Assembly: GCF_004798965.1 (NCBI RefSeq)
Contig: NZ_SDSD01000006.1
Coordinates: forward strand, 1 to 64,000
DNA length: 64,000 bases
Reading direction: 5' to 3'
DNA from: Onishia niordana
Lineage (GTDB): Bacteria > Pseudomonadota > Gammaproteobacteria > Pseudomonadales > Halomonadaceae
Program-made: the position numbers and the translations under genes
Shown: in pieces, positions 23,566 through 32,137 of the stretch
Layout: each line of letters starts with the position of its first letter
Position numbering within the stretch: the stretch's first letter is position 1
Notes under the pieces: generated by a model
Seen by the model: only the letters and a program-made list of their open reading frames with translations
The model's database searches: none
What the model was told of the DNA's origin: nothing

Positions 23566-24406
23566 CCTGGCGCGCCTCCTGGTTGCCTGGTGCGGGTGGT
23601 CCTTGCTCGTCGCCACTTGTATCGAGGCGTGGCGGTACATCGCGAATCTCGTCGCGGTAGTTGGCCATGAAGGAGTTTAGGGTTTCCTCGATGAAGGAGG
23701 GCAGGCGACGTCTGCAGATCAGCGAGATGCCCTCGAGCACCATGTTCATGGCGATCAGGCGTTCCTCGGTACGGCGTTCGAGTTTCACAGCGATCGGCTT
23801 GAACACCAGGTTGGCGAGCAGAATCCCGTAGAAGGTGGTCAGCAGGGCGATCGCCATGCGCGGCCCGATCACTCCGATGTCGCCGGCCTCCATGACCTCG
23901 AGCATGTTCACCAGCCCCACCAGGGTGCCGATCATGCCGAAGGCCGGTGCATAAGTGGCCATGGTGCGAAAGATCTGTGCCTCGGCGAATTCCTGGGCCT
24001 TGAGTCGGGCGATTCGCCAGCGCAGCAGCTCGAGAATATCTTCTTCCTTGCTGTTGGCGATGACCAGCTGCACGCCGGTGCGCAGAAAAGGATTGCTGGC
24101 TTTCGCCAGCGCTTCTTCCACGGCGCGCACGTCGCCCTTGAACCACAGCCGTGAGATGGCAACGAGCTCTCGAATATCGTCATGGGCATAGGTATTTTCG
24201 CGACGAAACACCAGGCCCACCAGGCGTACCACCCGCAGGACTTCCTTGAGCGGATAGCTGATGAAGGTGGCCGCCAATGTGCCGGTGACGACGATGGCAA
24301 GCCCCGGCAGGTTGAGGAAGCTCTGGGGCGATTCGGCGGTAAACAGCAGCACGATGCCGAGCAGGCCCATGCTGGCCAGCATGCCGATCAGCGTCGACGG
24401 GTTCAT
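23558..24406 (-). CDS. motA: Flagellar stator protein MotA (PomA-like)
   Basis: A 282-residue protein with four hydrophobic segments (about residues 5-22, 32-50, 153-171 and 185-204) and a large cytoplasmic loop between the second and third. FGMIGTLVGLVNML in the third segment is the MotA/PomA signature. The ATG at 24406 has GGAG 7 bp upstream and lies about 25 bp downstream of a sigma-28 promoter. The frame stays open to 24448, but that start would fall inside the promoter. motA and motB overlap and form an operon located 20 kb from the rest of the flagellar genes. Confidence 0.9.
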   Translation of the reverse strand: MNPSTLIGMLASMGLLGIVLLFTAESPQSFLNLPGLAIVVTGTLAATFISYPLKEVLRVVRLVGLVFRRENTYAHDDIRELVAISRLWFKGDVRAVEEALAKASNPFLRTGVQLVIANSKEEDILELLRWRIARLKAQEFAEAQIFRTMATYAPAFGMIGTLVGLVNMLEVMEAGDIGVIGPRMAIALLTTFYGILLANLVFKPIAVKLERRTEERLIAMNMVLEGISLICRRRLPSFIEETLNSFMANYRDEIRDVPPRLDTSGDEQGPPAPGNQEARQDG

Positions 24407-24438
24407 GAAAGTCTCCGGTCCGGGGAAGTCATTATCTT

Positions 24439-24465
24439 TCATCGGCATGTGGCCAATGACCTTGA
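24439..24465 (-). promoter_or_regulatory. Sigma-28 (FliA) promoter of motAB
   Basis: On the minus strand the sequence reads TCAAGGTC, 11 bases, GCCGATGA. The FliA consensus is TAAAGTTT-N11-GCCGATAA. The -10 matches 7 of 8 and the spacing is exact. The distance to the motA ATG implies a leader of about 25 nt. Confidence 0.8.
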
Positions 24466-24552
24466 TGCCTGTGTCGGGCTTGGTTGATTCAGATCAATTC
24501 TTGCCGGGGAGTCACTTCGGTTCAGACAGATTCTCCGTTTTGGGTCGATGGG

Positions 24553-25365
24553 TCAGGCAGGCTCGGACAGCCAGCCGGCAAAGCGCCGGGGGTCGTCGCT
24601 TATCGCGGCATCGACACCCCACTGCCAGAGAGGAGCAAAGGCGGCCGGATCGTTGGCGGTATAGCAGATCAATCGATAACCGGCGGCCTTGATCGCTCGT
24701 GCTCGGGACTGGGTTAATCGCGTCCAGTCGCCGTGCACGCTGAAGGCGGAGAGCCGATGGGCATCCTTCTCCCAGCCACTGGGGATCTTGTCATAGAGCC
24801 GACCCAGCCTCAGGCGGCTTGGGTCTGGTTCAAGCGCTCGGGCGGCGTCCAGGGCTGGGCCCGAGAAGGAAGAGACCATCAGTTTGCTTGTGGGAAGTGC
24901 CGCGACCGCCTTTGGCACGGAGGCTTCGGCCAGCGCCTGTGGGTCACGACCGCGGGCGAGCTTGAGTTCCAGGTTGAGGCCCATGCCAAGTTCGTCGAGC
25001 AGGACAAGCATTTCATCAAGCGTTGCCATGCCCTCACCGGCGAAGCCCTCCTCAAACCAGCTGCCCACATCCAAGCGCCGGGCCTCACTGAGCGTCAGCT
25101 TCGCCAGTCGTTCGCGCCCGTTGGAGCAGCGCTTGACGGTGGCGTCGTGCCAGATGACCGGGGTGTTGTCGGCGAGCAGTTGCACATCGAGCTCTACCCA
25201 ATCGATCCTGGCCGCACGGGCGGCGCGCACTGCAGCCAGGGTATTCTCCGGTGCTATGGCTGATAGGCCACGATGGGCGATCAGTCGCGGCGATGACTCG
25301 GCATGCGAAGGAGAGAGGGCTGACGTTGCTGATGTCTCTGATGTGGCATCGGAAGAGGCGGCCAT
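24553..25365 (-). CDS. Glycerophosphodiester phosphodiesterase
   Basis: A 270-residue enzyme of the GDPD family, which splits glycerophosphodiesters to glycerol 3-phosphate and an alcohol. RLIAHRGLSAIAPENTLAAVRAA (about residues 27-49) carries the catalytic HRG and EN residues, WVELDVQLLADNTPVIWHDATVKR carries the metal-binding E-x-D and second histidine, and NLELKLARGRD the third glutamate. There is no clear signal peptide, so it is probably cytosolic as in UgpQ; a Ser/Thr-rich tail of about 25 residues precedes the domain. Monocistronic. Confidence 0.88.
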   Translation of the reverse strand: MAASSDATSETSATSALSPSHAESSPRLIAHRGLSAIAPENTLAAVRAARAARIDWVELDVQLLADNTPVIWHDATVKRCSNGRERLAKLTLSEARRLDVGSWFEEGFAGEGMATLDEMLVLLDELGMGLNLELKLARGRDPQALAEASVPKAVAALPTSKLMVSSFSGPALDAARALEPDPSRLRLGRLYDKIPSGWEKDAHRLSAFSVHGDWTRLTQSRARAIKAAGYRLICYTANDPAAFAPLWQWGVDAAISDDPRRFAGWLSEPA

Positions 25366-25604
25366 GGCAACGGCTCCTGAACGAGATGAGAATGCCGACA
25401 GACTAAACGAGATCGGTGGTGTGCCGTAGCCTCGTTGGCGATTATTGCTATCAAGCGCTGAGAGGGCGGCGACGCAGATGTCAGATGCCAGGCGTCATTC
25501 GCCGGCGATAGGGGAGGACGGGGCCATCGGCGCCTGACTGTGCTAGGCTGCGGCTTTTTTACATCAAGGCCCGCGTCGGCGGGCACCGCGATAGAGGTAA
25601 GTCG

Positions 25605-26177
25605 ATGAGAGTCGTGCACGTCAAGAACGCCCAGCATCTTGAGGCCTGTCTCGCTCGGTTGTGCGCCGAGGTCTACGGTCATCAGGCAGGACTGGCGCCA
25701 CTGGCCACCTTCGCCGGCACTATGGGTGTGCTGGTCAAGCAGGAAGCCGCGCGCGTGTTGGCCCTGGTCGACAATCAGTCTCAGCCGGTGGCGCTGGCGC
25801 TGTTGGTGCTGGATGAGGCGGGTCAGGGAATGGAGGTCTCGCTGCTGACTTCACTCGAGGATGCAAGCGTCTCGAATGCAGCTCAGCGCCTGATCCAGGA
25901 GCTCGCGCTCAGGGCGCCGCTGAAGGTCGTGGCAGCGGATGACGATCAGGAAACGATGTTTCGCGAGGCGGGTATCGAGCGCTGGTTCGACGGCGAGCAG
26001 GGGCGGCGCATCGGGCTCGGTGCCCAGCATCCCGCCGAAGGGCTTGATGACCTGACACGCACCCTGGCCTTCGACGAAGGCTCGGTAATCGCTTCCTTCA
26101 AGCAGGATAAGGATGCCTTCGAGAGCTACAAGTCCCGCTTCGTACGCGGTCTGGAATCCTTCCCGATCAACCTCTAG
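25605..26177 (+). CDS. Protein of unknown function
   Basis: A 190-residue soluble protein that I do not recognise. It begins MRVVHVKNAQHLEACLARLCAEVYGHQ. A mixed alpha/beta pattern follows (RVLALVDNQSQPVALALLVLDEAG, then APLKVVAADDDQETMFREAGIERWF), the ordering of an acetyltransferase-like fold, though I see no acetyl-CoA loop. GATAGAGGTAAG precedes the ATG, with GAGGT as the ribosome binding site. It stands alone between the phosphodiesterase and the quinone oxidoreductase. Confidence 0.65.
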   Translation: MRVVHVKNAQHLEACLARLCAEVYGHQAGLAPLATFAGTMGVLVKQEAARVLALVDNQSQPVALALLVLDEAGQGMEVSLLTSLEDASVSNAAQRLIQELALRAPLKVVAADDDQETMFREAGIERWFDGEQGRRIGLGAQHPAEGLDDLTRTLAFDEGSVIASFKQDKDAFESYKSRFVRGLESFPINL

Positions 26178-26304
26178 TGGCAAGTCGATACGCAGCATTG
26201 ATGTCTTAGGCCAATGACGGGCTTGACCCCCTGAGGGACGGGCGCTTGGATAGACATGATGCTTACACTCGACTCACGCAGGTTTCTGCAGAAGGAATGG
26301 TGTC

Positions 26305-27282
26305 ATGGCCAAGCGTATTCAGTTCACCCGCACTGGCGGCCCCGAGGTACTCGAGTTTGTCGACTTCACGCCTGCTGACCCAGGCGCCGGTGAGGTTCGG
26401 GTTCGCCATCAGGCGGTGGGACTCAACTTTATCGATATCTACGTGCGTACCGGCCTCTATCCGGTACCATCACTGCCCTCGGGCCTTGGCACCGAGGGCG
26501 CGGGTGTGGTCGATGCCGTGGGAGATGGCGTGACACACCTCAAGGTCGGCGATCGGGTGGCCTATGCACAAGGGCCGCTGGGTGCCTACTCAGAGCTTCA
26601 CACCCTGCCCGCCGAGAAAGTCGTCAGCCTACCTGATGAGGTGGCTGCAGAGACCGCCGCGGCCTCAATGCTCAAGGGACTCACGGTTCAGTACTTGCTG
26701 CGCCAGACCTACCCGCTGAAAGGCGGTGAGACCATCCTCTTTCATGCTGCTGCGGGTGGCGTTGGCTCGATCGCTTGCCAGTGGGCCAAGGCACTGGGCG
26801 TCAAGCTGATCGGCACCGTCAGTTCCTCCGAGAAGGCCGCGCTTGCGAAGCGTAACGGCGCCTGGGCCACCATCGATTACACTAAGGAAGATGTGATCGA
26901 GAGGGTGCGCGAACTCACGGGTGGCGAGATGGTGGATGTGGTCTATGACTCGGTGGGCAAGGACACTTGGGAGACCTCACTCGATTGCCTCAAGAAGCGT
27001 GGCCTGATGGTCAGCTTCGGCAACGCCTCCGGCCCAGTGGAGGGCGTCAATGTCGGCATCCTCAATCAAAAGGGCTCGCTGTTCTTGACCCGGCCAAGCC
27101 TCAATGGCTATGCCGATACACGTGAACGTCTGGAAGCCATGAGCGAGGAGCTCTTCTCGATGCTTGCCAGCGGCAAGATCCGCATTGATATTTCCCATCG
27201 CTACCCACTCGCTGATGCCGGCAAGGCGCAAGAGGCCCTGGCGGGTCGCCTGACAACCGGGTCGACCATACTGCTGCCCTGA
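26305..27282 (+). CDS. NADPH:quinone oxidoreductase, zeta-crystallin type
   Basis: A 325-residue medium-chain reductase without zinc ligands. VGLNFIDIYVRTGLYP (about 35-50) and GLGTEGAGVVDAVGDGVTHLKVGDRVAY are the family entry region, and FHAAAGGVGSIACQWAKALG (about 148-167) is the NADPH-binding AAGGVG motif. Length and layout match E. coli QorA. AGAAGGAATGGTGTC precedes the ATG. A strong hairpin follows the stop codon. Confidence 0.9.
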   Translation: MAKRIQFTRTGGPEVLEFVDFTPADPGAGEVRVRHQAVGLNFIDIYVRTGLYPVPSLPSGLGTEGAGVVDAVGDGVTHLKVGDRVAYAQGPLGAYSELHTLPAEKVVSLPDEVAAETAAASMLKGLTVQYLLRQTYPLKGGETILFHAAAGGVGSIACQWAKALGVKLIGTVSSSEKAALAKRNGAWATIDYTKEDVIERVRELTGGEMVDVVYDSVGKDTWETSLDCLKKRGLMVSFGNASGPVEGVNVGILNQKGSLFLTRPSLNGYADTRERLEAMSEELFSMLASGKIRIDISHRYPLADAGKAQEALAGRLTTGSTILLP

Positions 27283-27310
27283 TCGGCGCTGACGATACGA
27301 TGTCACGCCT

Positions 27311-27337
27311 GACGCCCGCCATTGTATGGCGGGCGTC
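27311..27337 (+). terminator. Hairpin after the quinone oxidoreductase gene
   Basis: An 11-bp perfect stem (GACGCCCGCCA against TGGCGGGCGTC) with a 5-base loop TTGTA, 29 bp after the stop codon. There is no immediate T-run, although GTGTTTTG occurs 14 bases later, so termination is likely but not certain. Confidence 0.6.
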
Positions 27338-27431
27338 GGCGTTTGGGCTGGTGTTTTGCCTCACTTGCTGGTGTGCTTGAGGGCATGCAGGGTGCTTATG
27401 TCGAGGCGCCGCCACAGGGAGGTGAGGTTTC

Positions 27432-29300
27432 ATGTCGGACAGCACGCAGGTATTCCTGATCATTGGCCTGACCCTGGTGGCTTTCATATGGGGGCGCTTC
27501 CGTTACGACCTGGTAGCGTTGGCGGCCTTGCTGGTCAGCACTCTGGTCGGCCTGGTGCCGGCCAATGAGGCCTTTCTCGGCTTTGGTCACCCGGCGGTGA
27601 TTACTGTCGTGGCGGTACTGGTGCTCAGCCGTGGCTTCGAACGCTCGGGGCTTGTCGATGTGATTGCCGAGCAGACACTGAAAGTCGGTGAGCAGCTTGT
27701 GTGGCAAGTATTGGTGCTTACCGGCACGGTGCTGGTGCTCTCGGCGGTCATGAACAACGTGGGTGCCCTGGCCCTCATGCTACCGGTGGCGATGCGCATG
27801 GCCCGCAAGCATGAGCGCTCGCCATCACTGCTGCTGATGCCGCTGGCCTTCGGCTCGTTGCTCGGCGGTTTGACGACCCTGATAGGCACGCCGCCCAACA
27901 TCATCATTTCGAGCTATCGCGCGAGCCAGACCGGTGAGGCCTTCGGCATGTTCGCCTTCTCGCCGGTGGGTATCGGGGTCGCGCTGGCAGGACTTGGCTT
28001 CATCGTGCTGCTGGGTTGGCGGCTAAGCCCGCAGCGCGAGGGACAGTCCTCGGCGGATGAACTCTTCGATACCGCAAACTATCTGGTCGAGGTGCGCGTT
28101 GAGGAGGACAGCAAAGCCCGAGGCTGGACCTTGCGTGATCTTCATTCTGAGCTTGAAGAGACGGTGCCAGTGCTGGCGGTGGTGCGCGGCGAGACTCGCC
28201 ACGCTGCTCATGACTTCATGGGGAGCTTGAAGGAGGACGACATTCTGCTGCTTGAGGCCGGTCCCGATGAGATGAAATTGCTCGAGGACAAGGCCGGTTT
28301 GCATCTGGGTGCCGAGCCTGAGGGCGCGAATGACGATGACAAAGAAAATGACGTCGAGGAGCGTTCGGCGGCATCGGATGATGAGGCGTCCAGCAACGCC
28401 AAGGCTGAAAGGGAAAAAGAGCGTAAACGACACCTGGACCCGGAAGGCCTGCAGCTGGTCGAAGCGGTGGTACGCAACGACTCGATGATGATTCATCGCA
28501 CGGTGACACAGCTGCGCCTGCTCAACCAGCACGGTCTGCATTTGGTAGCGGTGGCAAGAGATGGTGCTCGTCTCAAGCAGCGCCTGAGAGATATTCGCTT
28601 CCGCGCGGGTGACGTGCTGCTGTTACAGGGTGACGAAGGCGGCTTGGGCGAGAGCCTTGCGACGCTGGGTTGCCTACCGTTGGCTAGCCGTAATCTGACC
28701 ATCGGCCAGCCTCGTATGTTGGCGCTGTCACTTGGGATCTTTGCGCTAGCGATTGTTGCCATGCTGCTTGACTGGCTACCGGCGGCGGTTGCTTTGTCGA
28801 CAGCGGCATTAGGCTCCTTGCTGGTCGGCGTGCTGCCATTACGCGAGGCCTATCAGGCCATCGACGGTCCGGTGATTGTGTTGCTAGGGGCGATGTTGCC
28901 TGTGGGCCATGCGCTGGATACCAGTGGCGGCGCTGCGCTGATTGCCGATCAGTTGTTGGCGATGGGGAGCGACTGGCCTGTTGTGGCTACGCTGGCGGGG
29001 CTCTTCATGCTGAGTATGCTGCTCTCCAACATCATCAACAATGCGGCAGCGGCGTTGCTGATGGCGCCTATCGCCGCGAGCCTCGCCCAGGGCTTCAGCG
29101 TTTCGCTTGATCCCTTCCTGATGGCAGTGGCAGTGAGTGCTTCCTGTGCCTTCCTGACCCCCATCGGGCATCAGTCCAATACCCTGGTGATGGGACCTGG
29201 CGGTTATCAATTTAGCGACTACTGGAAGCTGGGCTTGCCGTTGTCGCTGGTGGTGATGATGACCGCGATTCCGATGATCTTATGGGTTTGGCCGCTTTAA
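27432..29300 (+). CDS. SLC13-family permease with two RCK_C (TrkA-C) domains
   Basis: A 622-residue transporter. The N-terminal half has hydrophobic segments including VFLIIGLTLVAFIWG (about 6-20) and NNVGALALMLPVAMRMARK, GSLLGGLTTLIGTPPNIIISSYR (the SLC13 N-P-T-like loop). The middle (about 215-420) holds two regulatory RCK_C-like domains (YLVEVRVEEDSKARG.. and MIHRTVTQLRLLNQHGLHLVAVARDG..). Between them is a strongly charged linker with DDDKENDVEERS. The C-terminal half returns to membrane segments with NIINNAAAALLMAPIA and FLTPIGHQSNTLVMGPG. The substrate cannot be told; relatives carry di-/tricarboxylates, sulfate or citrate. Confidence 0.85.
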   Translation: MSDSTQVFLIIGLTLVAFIWGRFRYDLVALAALLVSTLVGLVPANEAFLGFGHPAVITVVAVLVLSRGFERSGLVDVIAEQTLKVGEQLVWQVLVLTGTVLVLSAVMNNVGALALMLPVAMRMARKHERSPSLLLMPLAFGSLLGGLTTLIGTPPNIIISSYRASQTGEAFGMFAFSPVGIGVALAGLGFIVLLGWRLSPQREGQSSADELFDTANYLVEVRVEEDSKARGWTLRDLHSELEETVPVLAVVRGETRHAAHDFMGSLKEDDILLLEAGPDEMKLLEDKAGLHLGAEPEGANDDDKENDVEERSAASDDEASSNAKAEREKERKRHLDPEGLQLVEAVVRNDSMMIHRTVTQLRLLNQHGLHLVAVARDGARLKQRLRDIRFRAGDVLLLQGDEGGLGESLATLGCLPLASRNLTIGQPRMLALSLGIFALAIVAMLLDWLPAAVALSTAALGSLLVGVLPLREAYQAIDGPVIVLLGAMLPVGHALDTSGGAALIADQLLAMGSDWPVVATLAGLFMLSMLLSNIINNAAAALLMAPIAASLAQGFSVSLDPFLMAVAVSASCAFLTPIGHQSNTLVMGPGGYQFSDYWKLGLPLSLVVMMTAIPMILWVWPL

Positions 29301-29318
29301 ACGTGGCCGTACAGGGCG

Positions 29319-29355
29319 CAAAAACATCGCCCCGCTCAGGAGGAGCAGGGCGATG
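29319..29355 (-). terminator. Rho-independent terminator of fadE
   Basis: On the minus strand CATCGCCCTGCTC pairs with GAGCGGGGCGATG (one mismatch) around a short loop, and a TTTTTG run follows directly. It lies 39 bp after the fadE stop codon and 25 bp beyond the converging permease gene. Confidence 0.85.
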
Positions 29356-29393
29356 AGGGCCGGCAATCGACCGAGTGGAGCAGGTGGCCGTAT

Positions 29394-31850
29394 CTAGGCG
29401 GCGGTGTCGGTGTGCCAGGTGACATTTTCCTTGGCGCTGGCGAAGGCGTCGAACGCGAAATCATCGACGCTGAGCATCGCCAGCACCTCGGCCTCATGCT
29501 CGCGCATGAACTGAGCGTCATCTTCGCTGAGCAGGCCCGCGGCCAAGCCGGCTTCGATGCGCTGCTCGGGATGCAGGGCCTCGGCAGGCAGTTCGCCCTT
29601 GGCATAGGCCTTGTTGAGGTTGCGATAGATGGGCTCTGCCCGTTCCTGATCGGCGAGCAGGGCGTTGTAGCGCGCCAACGGGTTGTCCTGCTGCCCCTCT
29701 TCCTGAGTATCCCATGTATAGGCGAGTAGCTTGGTGCGCAGCGCCGAGTCGGTCGAGACGTTTTGAGCGATACCGCGTGTCAGGGTGTCTTGCGGGCGGG
29801 CCCAGCGACGCCCCAACGGCATCACGATCGGCTTCAATACTCGAGCGAGGGCACGGTTCGGCAAATTGTCGAACAACTCGACGAAGGCCTGTTCAGCGCG
29901 CTGGAGCAGGAAGCGGCAGCTGTAGTGCAACAACTCGTCCTCACCCTCGACCTTGTCACCTTCCTGCCAGCCCTTGAGTACCATGGAGGTCAGGTAGAGG
30001 TTCGACAGTACGTCGCCGAGCCGTGCCGAGAGCATCTCGCGTAGCTTGAGGCTGGCGCCGAGACTGGCCATGGCAGCATCGGCAGCGAGCCCGAAACCGG
30101 CGGACAGACGAGCAACATCCTGGGCATAAGGCGCGGCGGTTGCATCGAAGGGTACCGACGGCCGACCGATGCCAAGTCCCAGGGTCAGGGCGCGAGCCGC
30201 GTTGCCCAGGATCAGGCCGGTATGTGAGAAGAACGCCTTGTCGAAGGCCTTGATGTCGTCGGCATCCTTGGCAGCCAGTTCCTCGAGTACGTAGGGGTGA
30301 CAGCGAATCGCCCCCTGGCCGAAGATCATCAGGTTGCGCGTCATGATGTTGGCGCCTTCCACGGTGATCGCCACCGGGTTGGCCGCGTAGCCGATGCCAA
30401 TATAGTTGCGGGGCCCGAGGGTCACGGCGCGTCCACCGTGGATGTCCATGGCGTCGCCAAGCAGGCTGCGCTGGAACTCGGTCAGCTGACTCTTGAGAAT
30501 GGCCGAGGGCACCGCCGGCTTCTGTCCGTGGTCGATCATGTTCGCTGTTTGACGGACGGTGGCCTGGGCGATATAGGCCATTGAAGCGATACGGGCCAGC
30601 GGCTCCTGCACACCCTCCATTTCTGCGACGGGAAGGTTGAACTGACGACGAATGCGGGCGAAGCCGCCGCTCCAACCCAGCGCATAGCGTGCGGTGCCGG
30701 TCGCTCCCGAGGGCAGGGTGATGCAGCGACCCACCGACAGGCATTCGACCAGCATGCGCCATCCCTCGCCTGCCATCTCGGGACCGCCGATGATGGTATC
30801 CAGTGGTACGAAGACATCCTTGCCCTTGATAGGACCGTTCATGAAGGGGCTACCGATGGGATGGTGGCGGCGGCCTATCTCCATGCCCTCGGTATCGCGG
30901 GGAATCAGCGCACAGGTGATGCCCAGATTCTCTTCATCACCCAGCAGGTGGTCTGGGTCAAACATGCGAAATGCCAGGCCGACCACGCTGGCGATTGGCG
31001 CCAGGGTGATCCAGCGTTTCTCAAAATTAAGCCTGAGGCCCAGAACTTCCTGGCCGTCGATTACCCGCTTGCACACCACACCGGTGTCCGGCAGAGCGGT
31101 CGCATCCGAGCCCGCTCGCGGACCGGTGAGGCCGAAGCAGGGAATCTCCCGACCGTCGGCGAGCCGCGGCAGGTAGTGGTCTTTCTGCGCATCGGTGCCG
31201 TACTTCAGCAGTAGTTCGCCTGGGCCTAGCGAATTGGGCACGCCCACGGTGACCATCAGGGTCTCGTTGACCGAGAGCTTCTGCAGCACCAGCGACTGCG
31301 CCTTGGCCGAGAAGCCCAAGCCACCATAGGCTTCGGGGATGATCATGCCGAAGAAGCCTTCTTTCTTCAGATAGGCCCATAGTTCGGGGGGCAAGTCGGC
31401 CCGTTCCCGGGCAATATCCCAAGCGTTGCACATGCCGGCCGCCACCGAGCACTGGTGATCGAGGAAGGCCTGCTCCTTGTCCGTCAGGCCGTCATCGTTC
31501 ATGTCCATCAGGTTCTGCCAGTCTGGCTTCCCGGAAAAAAGCTCGCCATCCCAGCCGACACTGCCAGCCTCAAGCGCGGTGCGCTCTGTATCAGACACCT
31601 TGGGCGCCACTTTTTTGAACATGGCGAAGAGCCGCGGGGAAAGCCATCGACGACGCAGCAGCGGCAGGCCGCATGCTGCCACACAGGCACCGGCAATAAG
31701 CAGCACCAAGCCAAGCAGAGGTGCGCCGAGGACAAGCCCTGCGATACCCAGCACGGTGAGCACACCAAGGGCAGCGGGGGCACCGGCCTCGCGTCTAAGC
31801 ACTGCGATAAGGCCTGCCAGGGCCAGAACGATCAGTAAGAGGTGGATCAT
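29394..31850 (-). CDS. fadE: Acyl-CoA dehydrogenase FadE
   Basis: An 818-residue dehydrogenase for the first step of fatty-acid beta-oxidation. It matches the long FadE type: two N-terminal hydrophobic segments (about residues 2-17 and 32-62), then FKKVAPKVSDTERTALEAGSVGWDGELFSG, IPEAYGGLGFSAKAQS, PCFGLTGPRAGSDATALPD, NFEKRWITLAPIASVVGLAF, and HGGRAVTLGPRNYIG. The length agrees with E. coli FadE (about 814). CGGAG precedes the ATG. A perfect inverted repeat lies just upstream, probably the operator of a fatty-acid-responsive repressor. It is monocistronic with its own terminator. Confidence 0.94.
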   Translation of the reverse strand: MIHLLLIVLALAGLIAVLRREAGAPAALGVLTVLGIAGLVLGAPLLGLVLLIAGACVAACGLPLLRRRWLSPRLFAMFKKVAPKVSDTERTALEAGSVGWDGELFSGKPDWQNLMDMNDDGLTDKEQAFLDHQCSVAAGMCNAWDIARERADLPPELWAYLKKEGFFGMIIPEAYGGLGFSAKAQSLVLQKLSVNETLMVTVGVPNSLGPGELLLKYGTDAQKDHYLPRLADGREIPCFGLTGPRAGSDATALPDTGVVCKRVIDGQEVLGLRLNFEKRWITLAPIASVVGLAFRMFDPDHLLGDEENLGITCALIPRDTEGMEIGRRHHPIGSPFMNGPIKGKDVFVPLDTIIGGPEMAGEGWRMLVECLSVGRCITLPSGATGTARYALGWSGGFARIRRQFNLPVAEMEGVQEPLARIASMAYIAQATVRQTANMIDHGQKPAVPSAILKSQLTEFQRSLLGDAMDIHGGRAVTLGPRNYIGIGYAANPVAITVEGANIMTRNLMIFGQGAIRCHPYVLEELAAKDADDIKAFDKAFFSHTGLILGNAARALTLGLGIGRPSVPFDATAAPYAQDVARLSAGFGLAADAAMASLGASLKLREMLSARLGDVLSNLYLTSMVLKGWQEGDKVEGEDELLHYSCRFLLQRAEQAFVELFDNLPNRALARVLKPIVMPLGRRWARPQDTLTRGIAQNVSTDSALRTKLLAYTWDTQEEGQQDNPLARYNALLADQERAEPIYRNLNKAYAKGELPAEALHPEQRIEAGLAAGLLSEDDAQFMREHEAEVLAMLSVDDFAFDAFASAKENVTWHTDTAA

Positions 31851-31873
31851 GGGTCAGGCTCCGTGACGTGTGA

Positions 31874-31907
31874 TACCAGTATTCTAACAAGCGTTTGAAT
31901 ACTGGTA
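31874..31907 (-). promoter_or_regulatory. Perfect 11-bp inverted repeat, candidate operator of fadE
   Basis: TACCAGTATTC (31874-31884) and its exact reverse complement (31897-31907) flank a 12-base spacer that contains CAAGCGTTTG. The right edge of the fadE gene is 24 bp away. FadR and PsrA-type repressors of beta-oxidation genes bind palindromes at such positions; the inner CAAACGCTTG resembles a PsrA half-site pair. No T-run accompanies it, so it is not a terminator. Confidence 0.6.
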
Positions 31908-32006
31908 GCCTAGACCATTGATCAGTCGATGACCAGTCCCTGAAGTGACGTGACGATGGCTGTTGTTCCTAGGCCTGTATCAATAAAAATTGCTGAGCCT
32001 GAGTCA

Positions 32007-32034
32007 ATAAAAAACCCCGCGGGTGCGGGGCTTA
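32007..32034 (-). terminator. Rho-independent terminator of the curli operon
   Basis: On the minus strand a 6-bp GC stem (CCCCGC/GCGGGG) with a 4-base loop is followed by TTTTTTATTG. It lies about 105 bp after the csgG stop codon and points in the direction of the csg genes. Confidence 0.85.
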
Positions 32035-32137
32035 TTATGTGTTCACTGCGCAGGTCATGTAGTTTCGAGGGGCTAAGAGCCTCGGGCCTGTCTTACGCCC
32101 TGTGGCGCCCGATAACCCGATAAAGAGCGACGTGTGA

